Assembly: GCF_008180615.1 (NCBI RefSeq)
Contig: NZ_VTEH01000005.1
Span: forward strand, 62,001 to 126,000
DNA: 64,000 nt
Source of the DNA: Rossellomorea vietnamensis
GTDB taxonomy: Bacteria > Bacillota > Bacilli > Bacillales > Bacillaceae_B
Reading direction: 5' to 3'
Below, piece by piece: positions 44,771 through 53,369 of the stretch. Under the pieces are notes generated by a model, which was not told where the DNA came from, searched no databases, and saw nothing but the letters and a program-made list of their open reading frames with translations. Positions within the stretch are counted from its first letter, which is position 1. Every line of letters begins with the position of its first letter. The position numbers were made by a program, and so were the translations under genes.

Positions 44771-45880
44771 GTGAACCAGGGAAAGTATCTTGGAGTGTTT
44801 TTGGCGGCCGGGCTGTTACTGCTATCACTTTTCTCGGGACTGTATATCTATAAAACAGGTTTTCTTGAAGGAAAAGAAGCAATAAACACTGCACAATCTA
44901 TGAACGGAACAAATAATATCCAAAACAACATAGACAATAATGGAGCTGATTCCGCACAAAATAATGTCGAAAACACGATTGACAATCAAGGCGGGGAAGA
45001 GGTACAAAACAATATTACGAACAATATTACCAATAATGTAAAAGTAACAGTGGAAGGTGACGGCGATGTCGTTAATTCTGTCACGAATTCAATCTCAAAC
45101 GGCGTTATGAATGGTACAGGAAACGGCAACGACAGTGGCAATGGAAACGGCAATGGAAATGAAAATGACAGTGGCAATGGCAATGGCAATGGCAGCGGCG
45201 GAGATAATGGAAACGACAATGGAGACGGCGAGTCGGGCTTAGCTTGGGGAATTGATACTGCGAGTGCCACCAATGAAGAATTTAACATGTGTGTTCGTGA
45301 TAATTTTGGTGATCCTGAAGTTGTCGGCAGGTATTTAGGTGATAAAGAAGGGGTTTCTGCAGGTTTAACACAAGAAGAAGCTGAGTTGATAAAGTCCAAT
45401 AATGATGAGATTTTATTGATTCATAACCGCTTCTCAGATGCGACAGGGTTTGAAAATGGAGTACAAGAAGGAGAAGAAGCCATTTCTCTTGCCCGCGAAT
45501 TGGGAGCCCCGGAAGGAACAGCGATATTTGCTGATATCGAACCTACCTATCCAGTGAACAGCGACTTCATCAGAGGCTGGTATGATGCATTGTCTTCATC
45601 AGCCTATGTACCAGGAATATACGGCATCTTTTCCAGTGAGAGAGAGCTCTCTGCTTCGTATAATCAGGCGGTAAGCCAGAATTCCAATATACAAGAAGAC
45701 ACCTACCTATGGACAGCAGCACCAAATGTCGGAATCACAACAGAAGCAAATGCGCCTGAATACCAGCCTGCTGCACCAGAGGGAGCACTTGTGATCGGCT
45801 GGCAATATGGATTAGATGCACAAGAATGCAATATCGACACCAATCTTTTTGATAATCAGTATACTGATGTACTGTGGTGA
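44771..45880 (+). CDS. DUF1906 glycoside-hydrolase-like exported protein
   Basis: 369-aa protein. An N-terminal membrane anchor (about residues 7-25) is followed by a linker rich in NN-I-x-NN repeats and then a GN/GD low-complexity stretch (about 115-155). The C-terminal DUF1906 domain (about 157-369) has WGIDTASATNEEF, EVVGRYLG, the acidic AIFADIEPTY and GWQYG. This TIM-barrel fold resembles glycoside hydrolases and lysozyme-like families. It probably acts in the cell wall. GTG start with a weak, distant site. Confidence 0.78.
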   Translation: MNQGKYLGVFLAAGLLLLSLFSGLYIYKTGFLEGKEAINTAQSMNGTNNIQNNIDNNGADSAQNNVENTIDNQGGEEVQNNITNNITNNVKVTVEGDGDVVNSVTNSISNGVMNGTGNGNDSGNGNGNGNENDSGNGNGNGSGGDNGNDNGDGESGLAWGIDTASATNEEFNMCVRDNFGDPEVVGRYLGDKEGVSAGLTQEEAELIKSNNDEILLIHNRFSDATGFENGVQEGEEAISLARELGAPEGTAIFADIEPTYPVNSDFIRGWYDALSSSAYVPGIYGIFSSERELSASYNQAVSQNSNIQEDTYLWTAAPNVGITTEANAPEYQPAAPEGALVIGWQYGLDAQECNIDTNLFDNQYTDVLW

Positions 45881-45892
45881 AAAAGCAGGTAG

Positions 45893-45925
45893 TAAAGCGC
45901 GGGAATTCTCCGCGCTTTTTTTTGT
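45893..45925 (+). terminator. terminator of the DUF1906 gene
   Basis: Stem AAGCGCGG / CCGCGCTT followed by eight T. Confidence 0.88.
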
Positions 45926-46081
45926 GGTCCTGAACCTACTCGAATATGCCAGTGGTTACTGAGAGCTTAGAGTATGGTATAAATAAACTTTCCTTTCATG
46001 ATAGGATAAGCAGGTTTCCCTATCACATTATTCCATTCCGGCGGAGGTATCCCTGTGAAGGACGTGAATAATCCTATCTAA

Positions 46082-46272
46082 AATAAGCGGAAATTATCCG
46101 GTTAAATTTCGGAAAAGGATTCGATTTGGGATAAATAAGCGGAATTTTTCCGCTTAAGTACACCCAAAAGAAGCATTTTCGCATATTTTAGGAGAATAAG
46201 CGGATTTTCTCCGCTTAATTCAGCTAGTTTTCAAGCTATTTCTTAAATAAGCGGAATTTCTTCCCTTATTTC
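46082..46272 (+). repeat. AAGCGGAAATT palindromic repeats (R5), four units
   Basis: Units start at about 46082, 46133, 46195 and 46246. Each opens AATAAGCGGA(A)TT; the second and third close TCCGCTTAA as near-perfect palindromes, while the first and fourth are degenerate. Spacing is about 51, 62 and 51 bp. The rest of 45926-46508 shows no gene. Confidence 0.75.
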
Positions 46273-46508
46273 TCGAAATCTTTTCACAGGAAAGGTAGAG
46301 AAAATTTTTTTGAAGCCTTATAGGCAGATTCCAAGCGCAGAGCACCATCAGTTAAACAATGGTAATTTTGATTTAATATCTGTGTTTGCTCTTTTCTTTC
46401 TGCGATATATTTTGAAATCCATTTACAATTGACAACAAAGTTTACGAAAAAAGCCTTTCTATTAAAGAAAGAAATTGGTACATAAACAAAAACATAGTCC
46501 TACCCCCA

Positions 46509-46527
46509 CTAAGCCTCAGGTCTTAGA
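46509..46527 (+). promoter_or_regulatory. candidate LiaR-binding site before liaI
   Basis: CTAAG-N8-CTTAG inverted repeat. Its core CCTCAGGTCTTAGA resembles the B. subtilis PliaI sequence ACTCCGGTCTTATA as I remember it. It lies about 125 nt before the liaI start. Confidence 0.5.
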
Positions 46528-46651
46528 GGAAAATAAAGCTCAGGCTCGTTATGAAGAACCTTTTAAAAAGGTACGATAGAAACAAGAAATCGGAAGAACA
46601 AAACATTCTTTCGAAATCAGGCTGAATTGTCAGCCCTAAGGAGGAAGCAAC

Positions 46652-46996
46652 ATGAGGAAATTTGGTTTATTGGTGTTAGGAGGAATTGGAGCCATTGTGC
46701 TCCTGGCGAATATGGGGCCGATGATCGGCCTGGCCGTCAGTCTCTTGGTTCTTTACTACTCATTCAAGCAATTCATGAAGACAGATTCGACTTTTGCTAA
46801 AGTCATCTGGGCCATCATCGGTCTAGCGGCACTAAGTGCTTCAGCTTCGAACTTCCCGGCCATCATCGGCTTGGCGGCGATATACCTTTTATACGTCGTG
46901 ATGAAGAAGTGGAATGAAGAAAAGCCTGAAATCATCGAAAACGATGATCCATTCACAAATTTTGAAAAAGAATGGGCGAACCTGAAAAACAATTAA
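46652..46996 (+). CDS. liaI: LiaI-like small membrane protein
   Basis: 114-aa protein with three to four hydrophobic segments in the first 85 residues and an acidic tail (EKPEIIENDDPFTNFEKEW). Position directly before the PspA-like gene, size and topology fit LiaI, the membrane anchor for LiaH in B. subtilis. GGAGG precedes the ATG. Sequence identity alone would not settle the name; the neighbours do. Confidence 0.8.
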   Translation: MRKFGLLVLGGIGAIVLLANMGPMIGLAVSLLVLYYSFKQFMKTDSTFAKVIWAIIGLAALSASASNFPAIIGLAAIYLLYVVMKKWNEEKPEIIENDDPFTNFEKEWANLKNN

Positions 46997-47019
46997 TTTA
47001 AAGATATACAAGCGATTAA

Positions 47020-47048
47020 GAGGGACACCTTCTAAAGGTGCTATCCTC
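47020..47048 (+). other. hairpin between liaI and liaH
   Basis: GAGGGACACCTT and AAGGTGCTATCCTC can pair (CACCTT/AAGGTG, GAGG/TCCTC). There is no U-run, so it is more likely an mRNA processing or stability element than a terminator. Confidence 0.5.
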
Positions 47049-47073
47049 ATACTTTTAAAAAACAAGGAGAGAT

Positions 47074-47733
47074 ATGAAAATGGCAAACTTATTTAACAGA
47101 CTAAAAAACTCAATCACTTCAGATGTTCATGAAATGCTGGATGAAAAGGAAAAAAAGAATCCCATCTCAATGCTGAACCAATACCTGCGCCAATGTGAAA
47201 CCGAAGTAGAGAAAGTGAGGAAGCTGGTTGAGCGCCAATATTTATTAAAGCAGGAATTTACAAAAAAAATTGAAGAAACACGAAAGCTGGCTGATAAAAG
47301 AAAGCACCAGGCAGATATTGCTTCCAATGCCGGTGAAACAGAACTTTATCAGTTTGCAATGAGTGAGCATGAAAACTTAAATAATAGGGCTGAGAGGCTT
47401 CAAGCTTCCTTGAAGGAAGCAGAAAATGGACTGGATGAGCTTGAAAGAAAGTATGAAGAAATGAAGCATAAACTTAAAGATATGTATATCAAACGCTTGG
47501 AGCTGATGGGGCGCGAAAATATAGCCAGAGCGAACCACCGGATGAATAAGGTGCTTCAATCATCTGAAGGATACTCAGACGCATCATTCTCAAGATTCGA
47601 GGAGATGGAAGCCTATCTTGAACGCCTCGAGCATGGGGTGAACACTTCCTATTACCGCAGCAGCATTGATGGAAGAATTGCTCAACTGGAAAAAGAGATG
47701 AAAATAGAAGAAACTCATTCTATTTCACAGTAA
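47074..47733 (+). CDS. liaH: PspA/IM30-family protein LiaH
   Basis: 219-aa, almost fully helical protein, predicted coiled coils from about residue 25 to 165. ANLFNRLKNSITSDVHEMLD, NPISMLNQYLRQCETEVEKV and FSRFEEMEAYLERLEHG are PspA/IM30 features. Homologues form large rings that protect the membrane during envelope stress. Two ATGs (47074, 47080) are possible after AAGGAG. It follows liaI and ends at a terminator. Confidence 0.9.
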   Translation: MKMANLFNRLKNSITSDVHEMLDEKEKKNPISMLNQYLRQCETEVEKVRKLVERQYLLKQEFTKKIEETRKLADKRKHQADIASNAGETELYQFAMSEHENLNNRAERLQASLKEAENGLDELERKYEEMKHKLKDMYIKRLELMGRENIARANHRMNKVLQSSEGYSDASFSRFEEMEAYLERLEHGVNTSYYRSSIDGRIAQLEKEMKIEETHSISQ

Positions 47734-47747
47734 AAACATGGTATTCT

Positions 47748-47776
47748 AAAAAGGCGCAGGTTTCTGCGTCTTTTTG
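47748..47776 (+). terminator. terminator between liaH and liaF
   Basis: Stem AAAAAGGCGCAG / CTGCGTCTTTTT with a 4-nt loop. It separates liaIH from liaFSR, which suggests the regulators are expressed at a different level from the effectors. Confidence 0.85.
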
Positions 47777-47860
47777 GAAGTTAAAATACTAGAACCCAAT
47801 CATATAACCATAACTGAAAATTGCTTGTGAAAATGAAACAAAAGAGAGGAGGGTTCCCCC

Positions 47861-48592
47861 ATGCTTGATAAATTCAGGACAGAAAGGTTCAGTTGGATAT
47901 TGCTGATTGGAATCATCATGCTCCTTTTTGAAATGTCCTTTTATGATGGGGGAGTTGTTTTCTTTCTAATTTTAACCATTGGATGCATTTATGCAGGAAG
48001 AAAAAGACTTCCAAAAACATCAGGGAAAGCTTTGTTCTGGTTCGGGATTATAGGGCTCTCGCTTACGATTCTCAACACAATGGCGTTCAGGTTCTTTTTG
48101 CTGGCGCTCTTAGTAATGGTGATCCTTAAGTTCGCAGAGTCCAAGAAAAATCCGAATAGGATTGAACCGCATTTAGTTCAGACACTAACGGATGGAGAAG
48201 AACCCGTTTATATAAAAAAATCCACCATCCAGAATGTCTGGTTCGGCCGCCAGCAGACACCCGGGCATGTATATGAGTGGAATGATATTAATATACAGGG
48301 CGGCATTGGCGATACAGTCATTGATTTAGGAAATACCGTTCTGCCAAAAGGAACCTCAGTCATATCCGTGCGTCAAATTCTCGGTAATATTGTGATCATG
48401 GTGCCATATGATATTGAAGTCAGCATACATCATAATGGGCTGGCAGGAGCAGTGACCATTTTTGAAAGCGTTGAGCCGAAATCGTTCAACCAATCCATTT
48501 ATTATCAATCAAGCGAATATGATATGGCCCCGCAGAAAGTCAAGATCATCACCGCGCTGGCTGTTGGAGACCTTGAGGTGAAAAGAGTATGA
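47861..48592 (+). CDS. liaF: LiaF, negative regulator of LiaSR
   Basis: 243-aa protein. The first about 95 residues hold four membrane segments. A C-terminal soluble domain (about 125-243, NVWFGRQQTPGHVYEWNDIN, GGIGDTVIDLGNTVLP) is the cell-wall-active-antibiotics-response (DUF2154) fold. LiaF keeps LiaS in its inactive state. GAGGAGGG precedes the ATG, and the gene overlaps liaS by 4 nt. Confidence 0.92.
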   Translation: MLDKFRTERFSWILLIGIIMLLFEMSFYDGGVVFFLILTIGCIYAGRKRLPKTSGKALFWFGIIGLSLTILNTMAFRFFLLALLVMVILKFAESKKNPNRIEPHLVQTLTDGEEPVYIKKSTIQNVWFGRQQTPGHVYEWNDINIQGGIGDTVIDLGNTVLPKGTSVISVRQILGNIVIMVPYDIEVSIHHNGLAGAVTIFESVEPKSFNQSIYYQSSEYDMAPQKVKIITALAVGDLEVKRV

Positions 48593-49635
48593 GTATCCTT
48601 AAGCGCCAGGTTCTCCATAACCTTATAATATCAATTGTCCTGCTCATCGTTTTTACAGCTATCTTCGCCTTCATTTTTCCGCTTCCTGATTGGCAGTTTT
48701 TCATCAAAAAAGAAATCATGGACATCCCCTTAATTGTCTATATACCGTTCCTCACCATTCTGATCGGAATATCAGGTGGAGTTTGGGCATCCTTGCCTTT
48801 AAGAAGGAGGCTGAATGAGATCCAATCCGGGGTACTGGACTTGGAACAAGGCCGGATTTTAGATTCTCATAAAATTTTCAACCTTGCCGAATTGAACGGT
48901 GTGTGGAACGGACTCGTAAAAGTACAGGAGCAAATCAACCGCAGGACCAAGCAATCACAAAAACTTGTTAATGAAAAAGCGGAAGAGCAGGAAAAACGCA
49001 TCCAGGAAATCGTCTCCCAAGAAAGGAACCGGCTTGCAAGGGAACTTCATGATTCTGTCAGCCAGCAGTTATTCGCGGCTTCCATGATGATGTCCGCAAT
49101 CAACGAATCGAAAAAAGAAGAAGCGAGCCCCAACGAGACAAAACAGTTGAAGATAGTGGAAGAAATGATTCACCAGTCACAGCTGGAGATGAGAGCTTTA
49201 TTGCTGCACCTGCGTCCCGTCGCTTTGAAAGGCAAGACCCTGAAAGAAGGAATTCAGGAGCTTCTGGTGGAACTATCTAATAAGGTGCCAATGGAAGTGG
49301 ACTGGAAGGTGGAAGAAATCGATCTTGATAAAGGGATAGAAGACCATCTTTTCAGAATTCTGCAGGAATCCGTTTCGAATACCCTCCGTCACTCCAAAGC
49401 ATCTTCCTTGGAAGTCCTCTTAATTAAAAGAGATTCCCTTGTCATATTGAGGGTAATGGATGATGGGATTGGATTTGACAGTGAAATAGAGAAGACAGGT
49501 TCTTATGGCTTACAGAATATGCAGGAGCGCGCATTGGAGATTGGCGGTTCATTTAAAATCGTCAGTGTGCCAAGCAAAGGAACAAGGCTGGAAGTAAAAG
49601 TTCCAATGGTGGAAACAGAGGGTGATGAAGAATGA
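48589..49635 (+). CDS. liaS: sensor histidine kinase LiaS
   Basis: 348-aa intramembrane-sensing kinase with two membrane segments (about residues 10-30 and 47-68) and a very short outside loop. A HAMP-like linker is followed by a HisKA_3 domain, with phospho-acceptor His154 in [15 protein letters not shown], and a HATPase domain with [15 protein letters not shown] and DDGIGFD. It phosphorylates LiaR under cell-wall stress. It overlaps genes on both sides by 4 nt. Confidence 0.94.
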   Translation: MSILKRQVLHNLIISIVLLIVFTAIFAFIFPLPDWQFFIKKEIMDIPLIVYIPFLTILIGISGGVWASLPLRRRLNEIQSGVLDLEQGRILDSHKIFNLAELNGVWNGLVKVQEQINRRTKQSQKLVNEKAEEQEKRIQEIVSQERNRLARELHDSVSQQLFAASMMMSAINESKKEEASPNETKQLKIVEEMIHQSQLEMRALLLHLRPVALKGKTLKEGIQELLVELSNKVPMEVDWKVEEIDLDKGIEDHLFRILQESVSNTLRHSKASSLEVLLIKRDSLVILRVMDDGIGFDSEIEKTGSYGLQNMQERALEIGGSFKIVSVPSKGTRLEVKVPMVETEGDEE

Positions 49636-50264
49636 TTAGAGTATTATTTGTAGATGATCATGAAATGGTTAGAATCGGGGTGTCCTCCTATTTGACGGCA
49701 CAGCCGGATATTGAGGTGGTGGCCGAAGCGGATGACGGCAGTACAGCCATTGGTCTGGCTCTGGAACACAAACCGGATATTATCTTGATGGACCTCGTGA
49801 TGAAAGAAATGGACGGAATCGAGGCAACCCGCCAAATCATAGAAAAGTGGCCAGAAGCCAAAATCATCATCGTCACCAGCTTCCTGGATGATGATAAAGT
49901 GTACCCGGCACTTGAAGCAGGCGCCACAAGTTACATGCTGAAAACCTCAAAAGCAAGTGAAATAGCAGATGCTGTCCGGGCTACTTATCAAGGCCAGACC
50001 GTCCTTGAACCGGAAGTCACAGGAAAAATGATGTTGAAAATGAGAGGAAAGAACACCTCCCAGCCCCATGAAGAGTTAACGAACCGTGAGATGGAAATAC
50101 TGCTCCTCATGGCCGAAGGGAAAACGAATCAGGAAATTGCCGATGAGTTGTTCATCGCTCTGAAAACGGTCAAAACCCATGTGAGCAACATTCTTGGAAA
50201 ATTAAATGTAGCCGATCGTACTCAGGCGGTCATTTATGCATTCAAGCATGCGCTTGTTGAATAA
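49632..50264 (+). CDS. liaR: response regulator LiaR
   Basis: 210-aa NarL/FixJ-type regulator. The receiver has acid pocket DD at residues 8-9, phospho-acceptor Asp54 in IILMDLVM, and a later SYMLKT lysine. The LuxR-type helix-turn-helix is [23 protein letters not shown] and [12 protein letters not shown] (about 145-200). It should activate liaIH. Last gene of liaFSR, followed by a terminator. Confidence 0.95.
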   Translation: MIRVLFVDDHEMVRIGVSSYLTAQPDIEVVAEADDGSTAIGLALEHKPDIILMDLVMKEMDGIEATRQIIEKWPEAKIIIVTSFLDDDKVYPALEAGATSYMLKTSKASEIADAVRATYQGQTVLEPEVTGKMMLKMRGKNTSQPHEELTNREMEILLLMAEGKTNQEIADELFIALKTVKTHVSNILGKLNVADRTQAVIYAFKHALVE

Positions 50265-50276
50265 AAAGAATAGAAG

Positions 50277-50320
50277 AAGGCTGACTCATCAAGGGGAATT
50301 TAATGAGGCAGCCTTTTTTA
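50277..50320 (+). terminator. terminator of liaFSR
   Basis: Stem AAGGCTGACTCAT / ATGAGGCAGCCTT (one mismatch) followed by six T. Confidence 0.85.
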
Positions 50321-50332
50321 AGTTGTAAATTT

Positions 50333-50372
50333 TGAAGCCTGTCGGGGCTGTGCAACGCGCTTCCACTTTTGA
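50333..50372 (+). repeat. R1 fragment, 3' end only
   Basis: GCCTGTCGGGGCTGTGCAACG...CTTCCACTTTTG is the 3' third of R1, directly joined to the full copy that follows. Confidence 0.8.
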
Positions 50373-50375
50373 TCC

Positions 50376-50498
50376 GTCCAGCTGCAGCGCCTAGCCCCTC
50401 GGGGTCAAATAACCTCAAGAGAATAAAAGGGAAGAGCGCCTTTTTTTCTCTTGAGAACATTTGCCTGTCGGGGCTGACCAAGGCGCTTCCGCTTTTGT
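50376..50498 (+). repeat. R1 repeat, copy 1 of left array
   Basis: Full element from GTCCAGCTGCAGCGCC to GGCGCTTCCGCTTTTG. Inner stem CTCAAGAG / CTCTTGAG; outer stem AGCCCC / GGGGCT. Confidence 0.9.
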
Positions 50499-50501
50499 TT
50501 C

Positions 50502-50623
50502 GTCCAGTTCCAGCGCCCAGCTCCTCGGGGTCAAATAACCCGACGAGAATAAAAGGAAGAGCACCTTTTTTTCTCGTCGGAACATTTGCCTGTCGGAGCT
50601 GCCCGGGGCGCTTCCACTTTTGA
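50502..50623 (+). repeat. R1 repeat, copy 2 of left array
   Basis: Full element. Inner stem CCGACGAG / CTCGTCGG. The outer stem has changed to AGCTCC / GGAGCT, a compensated substitution relative to its neighbours. Confidence 0.9.
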
Positions 50624-50626
50624 TCC

Positions 50627-50748
50627 GTCCAGCTGCAGCGCCTAGCCCCTCGGGGTCAAATAACCTCAAGAGAATAAAAGGAAAGAGCGCCTTTTTTCTC
50701 TTGAGAACATTTGCCTGTCGGGGCTGACCAAGGCGCTTCCGCTTTTGG
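50627..50748 (+). repeat. R1 repeat, copy 3 of left array
   Basis: Full element nearly identical to copy 1 (inner stem CTCAAGAG / CTCTTGAG). It ends 3 nt before the permease stop codon. Copies start 126 and 125 bp apart. Confidence 0.9.
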
Positions 50749-50750
50749 TT

Positions 50751-52130
50751 CTACCCGCTTGTTTGCTGCTCTTTGTCCCATTTTTTCTTTTTCATTATAA
50801 AGGCAGCAATGGCAATCAGGGCGACAAGCAGCAGGGAAATGAAGAAGCCGAAGCGTATCTCTTTTTCCATGATAGTACCGCTTACTGCTGCCAGAAGCAG
50901 AACCATCCCGAAGATTCCGAGAGCTTTACTCCACATTTTATTCTCCAGGATTTTCAGGCCTGAAATAATGATGAAAGCCCAGTTATACAAAATCAAAATT
51001 CCGGCAGCTGTCGTAATGTATTCATAAATCTTCCCTGGCAGGAGCAGAGCGGTAATGACAGAAAGCAAAAGTCCCGCTGCTGCTAAACCAAGTGAAGGTA
51101 GCGGAAGTTTTTTGAATTTCTCAAGTTTCTTCGAGAAAAGCTTTGGAGCATCCCCATCCTTTGCCATCGTGACAAGGAGATTGGTTACCCCGAATAAAGC
51201 GGCCGTCATAGTAGAAAAACCGGCAATAATAATAGCCCCATTGAATACATGTGGGAAAAATTTAAGGTTTGTGCCATTCAGGGCTGTGACGAATGGGCTT
51301 TCATCCGGTGTGAATTTATCATAAGACACCAATAAAACGGCCAGTCCAAGTGAAATCACATAGATAATGAGCAGGAGAATAAGCATGATTTTCCCTGCCT
51401 TAGGTGCATCTTCCTTGTTCTTTAGCTGCATGGCCATTAAGCCGATGACTTCAATACCGCCATAAGCATAAAATGCATAGATAAGGGACGACCAGAAGCC
51501 CTTAAATCCTTCCGGAAACAGCTTTCCTGTTGATGAAGGGAAAGCTGGCTTGCCTCCGCCGCCATTAATCCAGCCAAACAGCACAGCCGCGGCCAGTATG
51601 ATAAACATGATAATAGCTGCTGTCTTAATGACAGCAAGGATATCCTCAACTTTATCAAATCCTTTTGTTCCAAGCAGAACAACTAAAATCGACAATACAG
51701 CATATCCTGCTGCAAACACCCACAGAGGGACTTTTTCGAACCAAAACTGTGAAAGAAGCGAAAGGGCTGTCAGCTGGCTTCCCATAATCAGGATATTGGA
51801 TGACCAGTAATTCCATCCGCAGCTGAACCCTGCCCATTTTCCATAAGCTTTATTGGCATAATAACAAAATGATCCTTCCTGGGGATCTTCTGCTGTCATC
51901 TTTGCCAGCAGATTAAAAACGATATAAGTCCCGATTGCCGCTAAAATAAACGCAAATACAATGGAAGGGCCAGTGTGCTTGATCCCGATACTTGACCCGA
52001 GGAAGTACCCGGTGCCGATCGTGCATCCGACCCCCATCAGTGACAGCTGCCACCACTTTAAATCTCCTTTACCGGAACTGCCGCTATTGCCTTGGCTGCC
52101 GCTGCCAGTCCCGCATCCAGCACTGCTCAT
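50751..52130 (-). CDS. APC-family amino acid permease
   Basis: 459-aa transporter with about 12 membrane segments. WWQLSLMGVGCTIGTGYFLGS, with its unwound GCTIGTGYF helix, is the APC substrate-site signature; FIYAFYAYGGIEVIGLMAMQL is the second. The substrate cannot be determined; it resembles bacillary threonine/leucine-type permeases. The N-terminal about 22 residues are Gly/Ser-rich. AGGAGG lies 6 nt before the ATG. The gene is bracketed by direct R1 arrays on both sides. Confidence 0.87.
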   Translation of the reverse strand: MSSAGCGTGSGSQGNSGSSGKGDLKWWQLSLMGVGCTIGTGYFLGSSIGIKHTGPSIVFAFILAAIGTYIVFNLLAKMTAEDPQEGSFCYYANKAYGKWAGFSCGWNYWSSNILIMGSQLTALSLLSQFWFEKVPLWVFAAGYAVLSILVVLLGTKGFDKVEDILAVIKTAAIIMFIILAAAVLFGWINGGGGKPAFPSSTGKLFPEGFKGFWSSLIYAFYAYGGIEVIGLMAMQLKNKEDAPKAGKIMLILLLIIYVISLGLAVLLVSYDKFTPDESPFVTALNGTNLKFFPHVFNGAIIIAGFSTMTAALFGVTNLLVTMAKDGDAPKLFSKKLEKFKKLPLPSLGLAAAGLLLSVITALLLPGKIYEYITTAAGILILYNWAFIIISGLKILENKMWSKALGIFGMVLLLAAVSGTIMEKEIRFGFFISLLLVALIAIAAFIMKKKKWDKEQQTSG

Positions 52131-52315
52131 ATAAATCCTCCTTCATATTACTCGAACGAATCGTCATCCCCTAGGTTGCACTTAAGAGAAGTTTAATATA
52201 GAAGGAAAATTAATCCGGACTTAAACGGAGAGCATAATGCCTGCCCTATTTTTTCTTGCTGCTTAGGAAATTGTAAAACACCCTCTGTGGGTAACTTAAA
52301 GCTATGTTATTCACG

Positions 52316-52463
52316 TCGAGTTGCAGCGCATGAGGTTCCGAATCCATTGGAACGGACTTAGCCCCTCGGGGTCAAAAAACCTCAAGCGAATAAAAGGAAA
52401 GTGCGCCTTTTTTCTCTTGAGAACATTTGCCTGTCGGGGCTGATCGAGGCGCTTCCGCTTTTG
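52316..52463 (+). repeat. R1 repeat with internal insertion, copy 1 of right array
   Basis: R1 in which about 28 nt containing the small palindrome GTTCC...GGAAC sit between GCAGCGC and TTAGCCCCTCGGGG. The inner stem is partly degenerate (CTCAAGCG facing CTCTTGAG). Confidence 0.8.
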
Positions 52464-52467
52464 ATCC

Positions 52468-52590
52468 GTCCAGCTGTAGCGCCTAGCCCCTCGGGGTCAA
52501 ATAACCCTCAGAGAATAAAAGGAAAGACCGCCTTTTTTTCTCTGAGGAACATTTGCCTGTCGGGGCTGGTCAAGGCGCTTCCGCTTTTGA
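52468..52590 (+). repeat. R1 repeat, copy 2 of right array
   Basis: Full element with inner stem CCTCAGAG / CTCTGAGG, a fifth compensated version. Confidence 0.9.
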
Positions 52591-52593
52591 TCC

Positions 52594-52716
52594 GTCCAGC
52601 TGCAGCGCCTAGCCCCTCGGGGTCAAATAACCTCAAGAGAATAAAAGGAAAGAGCGCCTTTTTTTCTCTTGAGAACATTTGCCTGTCGGGGCTGATCAAG
52701 GCGCTTCCGCTTTTGT
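52594..52716 (+). repeat. R1 repeat, copy 3 of right array
   Basis: Full element nearly identical to copies 1 and 3 of the left array (CTCAAGAG / CTCTTGAG). It ends about 57 nt before the flavin reductase start, so it may lie in that gene's promoter or leader. Confidence 0.9.
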
Positions 52717-52772
52717 TCTTACAAGTGACAGATATTTCCGAAGTGTGTGATAATAATAACAGAGGTGATAAT

Positions 52773-53339
52773 ATGAGAAGAATTCAGGAAAAAACAGTGA
52801 TGCACAGTTATCCGGGGATGGTGGCTCTTGTTACGGTCTCCCACCAAGGTGAAGATAATATTATGGCAGCTGGATGGCACTCCTATATTTCATACGAGCC
52901 GCCCATTTATGGCGTGGCAATAGGGAGAGAAAGACATACATACGGATTAGTCAAGGCGGCAGGGGAGTTTGCAATCAACTTTGTTCCGGCCCAATATGCA
53001 GAATTCATTCAACAATCAGGAGTATATTCAGGCAGTGAGGAAAATAAATTCGAAATAGGCAAGATGGAGTTTGAACGCGGAAGAACCACCAATGCGCCTA
53101 TTTTAAAAGAAGCTTATGTAGCTTATGAATGTAAAACCATCGATGTTAATTCATACGGGGACCACGATTGGTTTGCTGCTGATATAACAACGTTTTATAA
53201 AGATGATGAGCTATTTGATGAAAAAGGACTGCCTGACTTCGAGAAGTTAGCCATCCCTTTGTATTTGGGGAGATCTTTATATGCGGTAATGGATGAAACG
53301 ACCAAGATAGAGGATTGTGCGGTGAACAAGAAAAAGTAA
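52773..53339 (+). CDS. flavin reductase family protein
   Basis: 188-aa FMN-binding split-barrel protein (SYPGMVALVTVSHQGEDNIM, YISYEPPIYGVAIG, FAINFVPAQYAEFI). ATG 52773 follows AGAGGTGA. The open frame continues upstream to 52401 only because three R1 units (126 bp, a multiple of three) happen to be open; that part is repeat, not protein. It is distinct from the paralogue at 2364. Confidence 0.85.
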   Translation: MRRIQEKTVMHSYPGMVALVTVSHQGEDNIMAAGWHSYISYEPPIYGVAIGRERHTYGLVKAAGEFAINFVPAQYAEFIQQSGVYSGSEENKFEIGKMEFERGRTTNAPILKEAYVAYECKTIDVNSYGDHDWFAADITTFYKDDELFDEKGLPDFEKLAIPLYLGRSLYAVMDETTKIEDCAVNKKK

Positions 53340-53369
53340 AAGCCGGTTCAGCAGGTGAGCCGGCGGTGT

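Noticed and set aside
45115..45235. Repetitive GGCAATGG-type DNA as a separate repeat element
   Set aside because: It is the Gly/Asn-rich linker inside the DUF1906 protein frame and is explained as coding sequence.
47020..47048. Terminator between liaI and liaH
   Set aside because: The hairpin lacks a U-run and the spacing suits a co-transcribed pair.
50369..50669. ORFs of 79-84 codons in both strands within the R1 array
   Set aside because: They are translations of the repeat, occur in every copy, and have no ribosome sites.
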